From the NCBI GenBank assembly GCA_027039165.1, contig JALWEZ010000023.1, positions 1 through 5,599 of the forward strand: DNA of 5,599 nucleotides, written 5' to 3'. Below are positions 5,525-5,599 of this stretch, one piece after another; position 1 is the first letter of the stretch; each line of letters opens with the position of its first letter. Both the position numbers and the translations under genes were made by a program. This stretch comes from Candidatus Moraniibacteriota bacterium. GTDB lineage: Bacteria; Patescibacteriota; Minisyncoccia; Moranbacterales; GCA-2747515. The notes under the pieces were generated by a model that was not told where the DNA came from, ran no database searches, and saw only the letters and a program-made list of their open reading frames with translations.

Positions 5525-5543
5525 ACACAAAATCAAAATGCAA
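5515..5543 (-). promoter_or_regulatory. Sigma-70-type promoter of the metal-response operon
   Basis: On the minus strand, -35 TTGCAT (5543-5538) and a perfect -10 TATAAT (5520-5515) are separated by exactly 17 nt. TG one base upstream of the -10 adds an extended -10 element. Transcription should begin near 5508, giving a leader of about 28 nt before the ATG at 5480, with no Shine-Dalgarno sequence in it. The -10 lies inside the half-site cluster, the arrangement of an autorepressed metalloregulator gene. A weaker second candidate, TATAAA with a TGG extension, lies about 30 bp upstream (5550-5545). Confidence 0.82.
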
Positions 5544-5567
5544 ATTTTATACCATTTTTAAATAACT

Positions 5568-5584
5568 TATCCTCAAATAGGATA
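5568..5584. repeat. Short perfect inverted repeat upstream of the operon promoter
   Basis: TATCCT (5568-5573) and AGGATA (5579-5584) form a 6-bp stem with a 5-nt loop, followed on the plus strand by TTTTGTG. It could be a weak hairpin or a protein-binding palindrome. No plus-strand gene ends just before it, and on the minus strand it is followed by a mixed A/T stretch rather than a clean T-run. A terminator call is therefore not supported. The rest of 5544-5599 shows no gene. Confidence 0.35.
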
Positions 5585-5599
5585 TTTTGTGTTATACTA

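Noticed and set aside
5481..5543. 21-residue N-terminal extension of the ArsR-family protein
   Set aside because: Its TTG start falls within the -35 box and the extension spans the operator. The ArsR family and CFC N-terminus fit the ATG at 5480.
1..5599. Alternative genetic code (UGA as glycine or tryptophan)
   Set aside because: TGA ends the PEBP and ArsR-family genes at family-typical lengths, Trp is encoded by TGG, and no in-frame TGA interrupts the conserved proteins.
1..5599. CRISPR arrays, tRNA/rRNA genes, insertion sequences or attachment sites
   Set aside because: No regularly spaced long repeats, no structured RNA gene, no transposase-like coding and no terminal inverted repeats were seen.

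Overview
The window is an AT-rich bacterial fragment dominated by one tightly packed six-gene operon on the minus strand. It reads from about 5508 down to 741. The operon starts from a clear sigma-70-type promoter (TTGCAT, 17 nt, TATAAT) that overlaps a cluster of ATATCAA/TTGATAT half-sites, the expected operator of its first gene, an ArsR/SmtB-family metalloregulator. Standard stops, including two TGA stops, close plausible full-length proteins, so UGA is not recoded here. None of the seven main genes has a recognisable Shine-Dalgarno sequence; starts are preceded by A/T-only leaders. Low G+C, compact spacing and SD-poor starts would fit several lineages, such as candidate-phylum (Patescibacteria-like) or Bacteroidota-like genomes. 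The sequence alone does not decide the organism, and the promoter looks sigma-70-like rather than Bacteroidota-like.

Layout from left to right: 1-270 is a regulatory region with an imperfect 25-bp-period direct repeat, a possible -10 box and possibly the first codons of a divergent minus-strand gene cut by the edge. 271-738 (+) is a cytoplasmic PEBP (YbhB/YbcL-type) protein. It converges, with only 2 bp between stop codons, on the operon's last gene. The operon in transcription order is: ArsR-family repressor (5480-5172), small CPSC thioredoxin-like protein (5175-4921), FAD-dependent pyridine nucleotide-disulfide oxidoreductase of the dihydrolipoamide dehydrogenase/mercuric reductase superfamily (4916-3438), TSUP (TauE/SafE-like) membrane protein (3428-2637), cation diffusion facilitator (2624-1728), and an ArsP/COG0701-type permease with a TPFCSCSS motif (1712-741). 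Gaps are a 4-bp overlap and then 4, 9, 12 and 15 nt, so co-transcription is very likely.

Taken together the operon looks like a metal or metalloid (thiophilic ion) resistance module with its own thiol redox chain. A Cys-rich repressor senses the ion. The flavoprotein and the CPSC protein could form a private NAD(P)H-to-dithiol relay. Three different membrane carriers could remove the ion or associated sulfur species. Each family is well known. The combination, especially the dedicated reductase plus the TSUP carrier, is the part most worth testing. The actual substrate cannot be read from the sequence.
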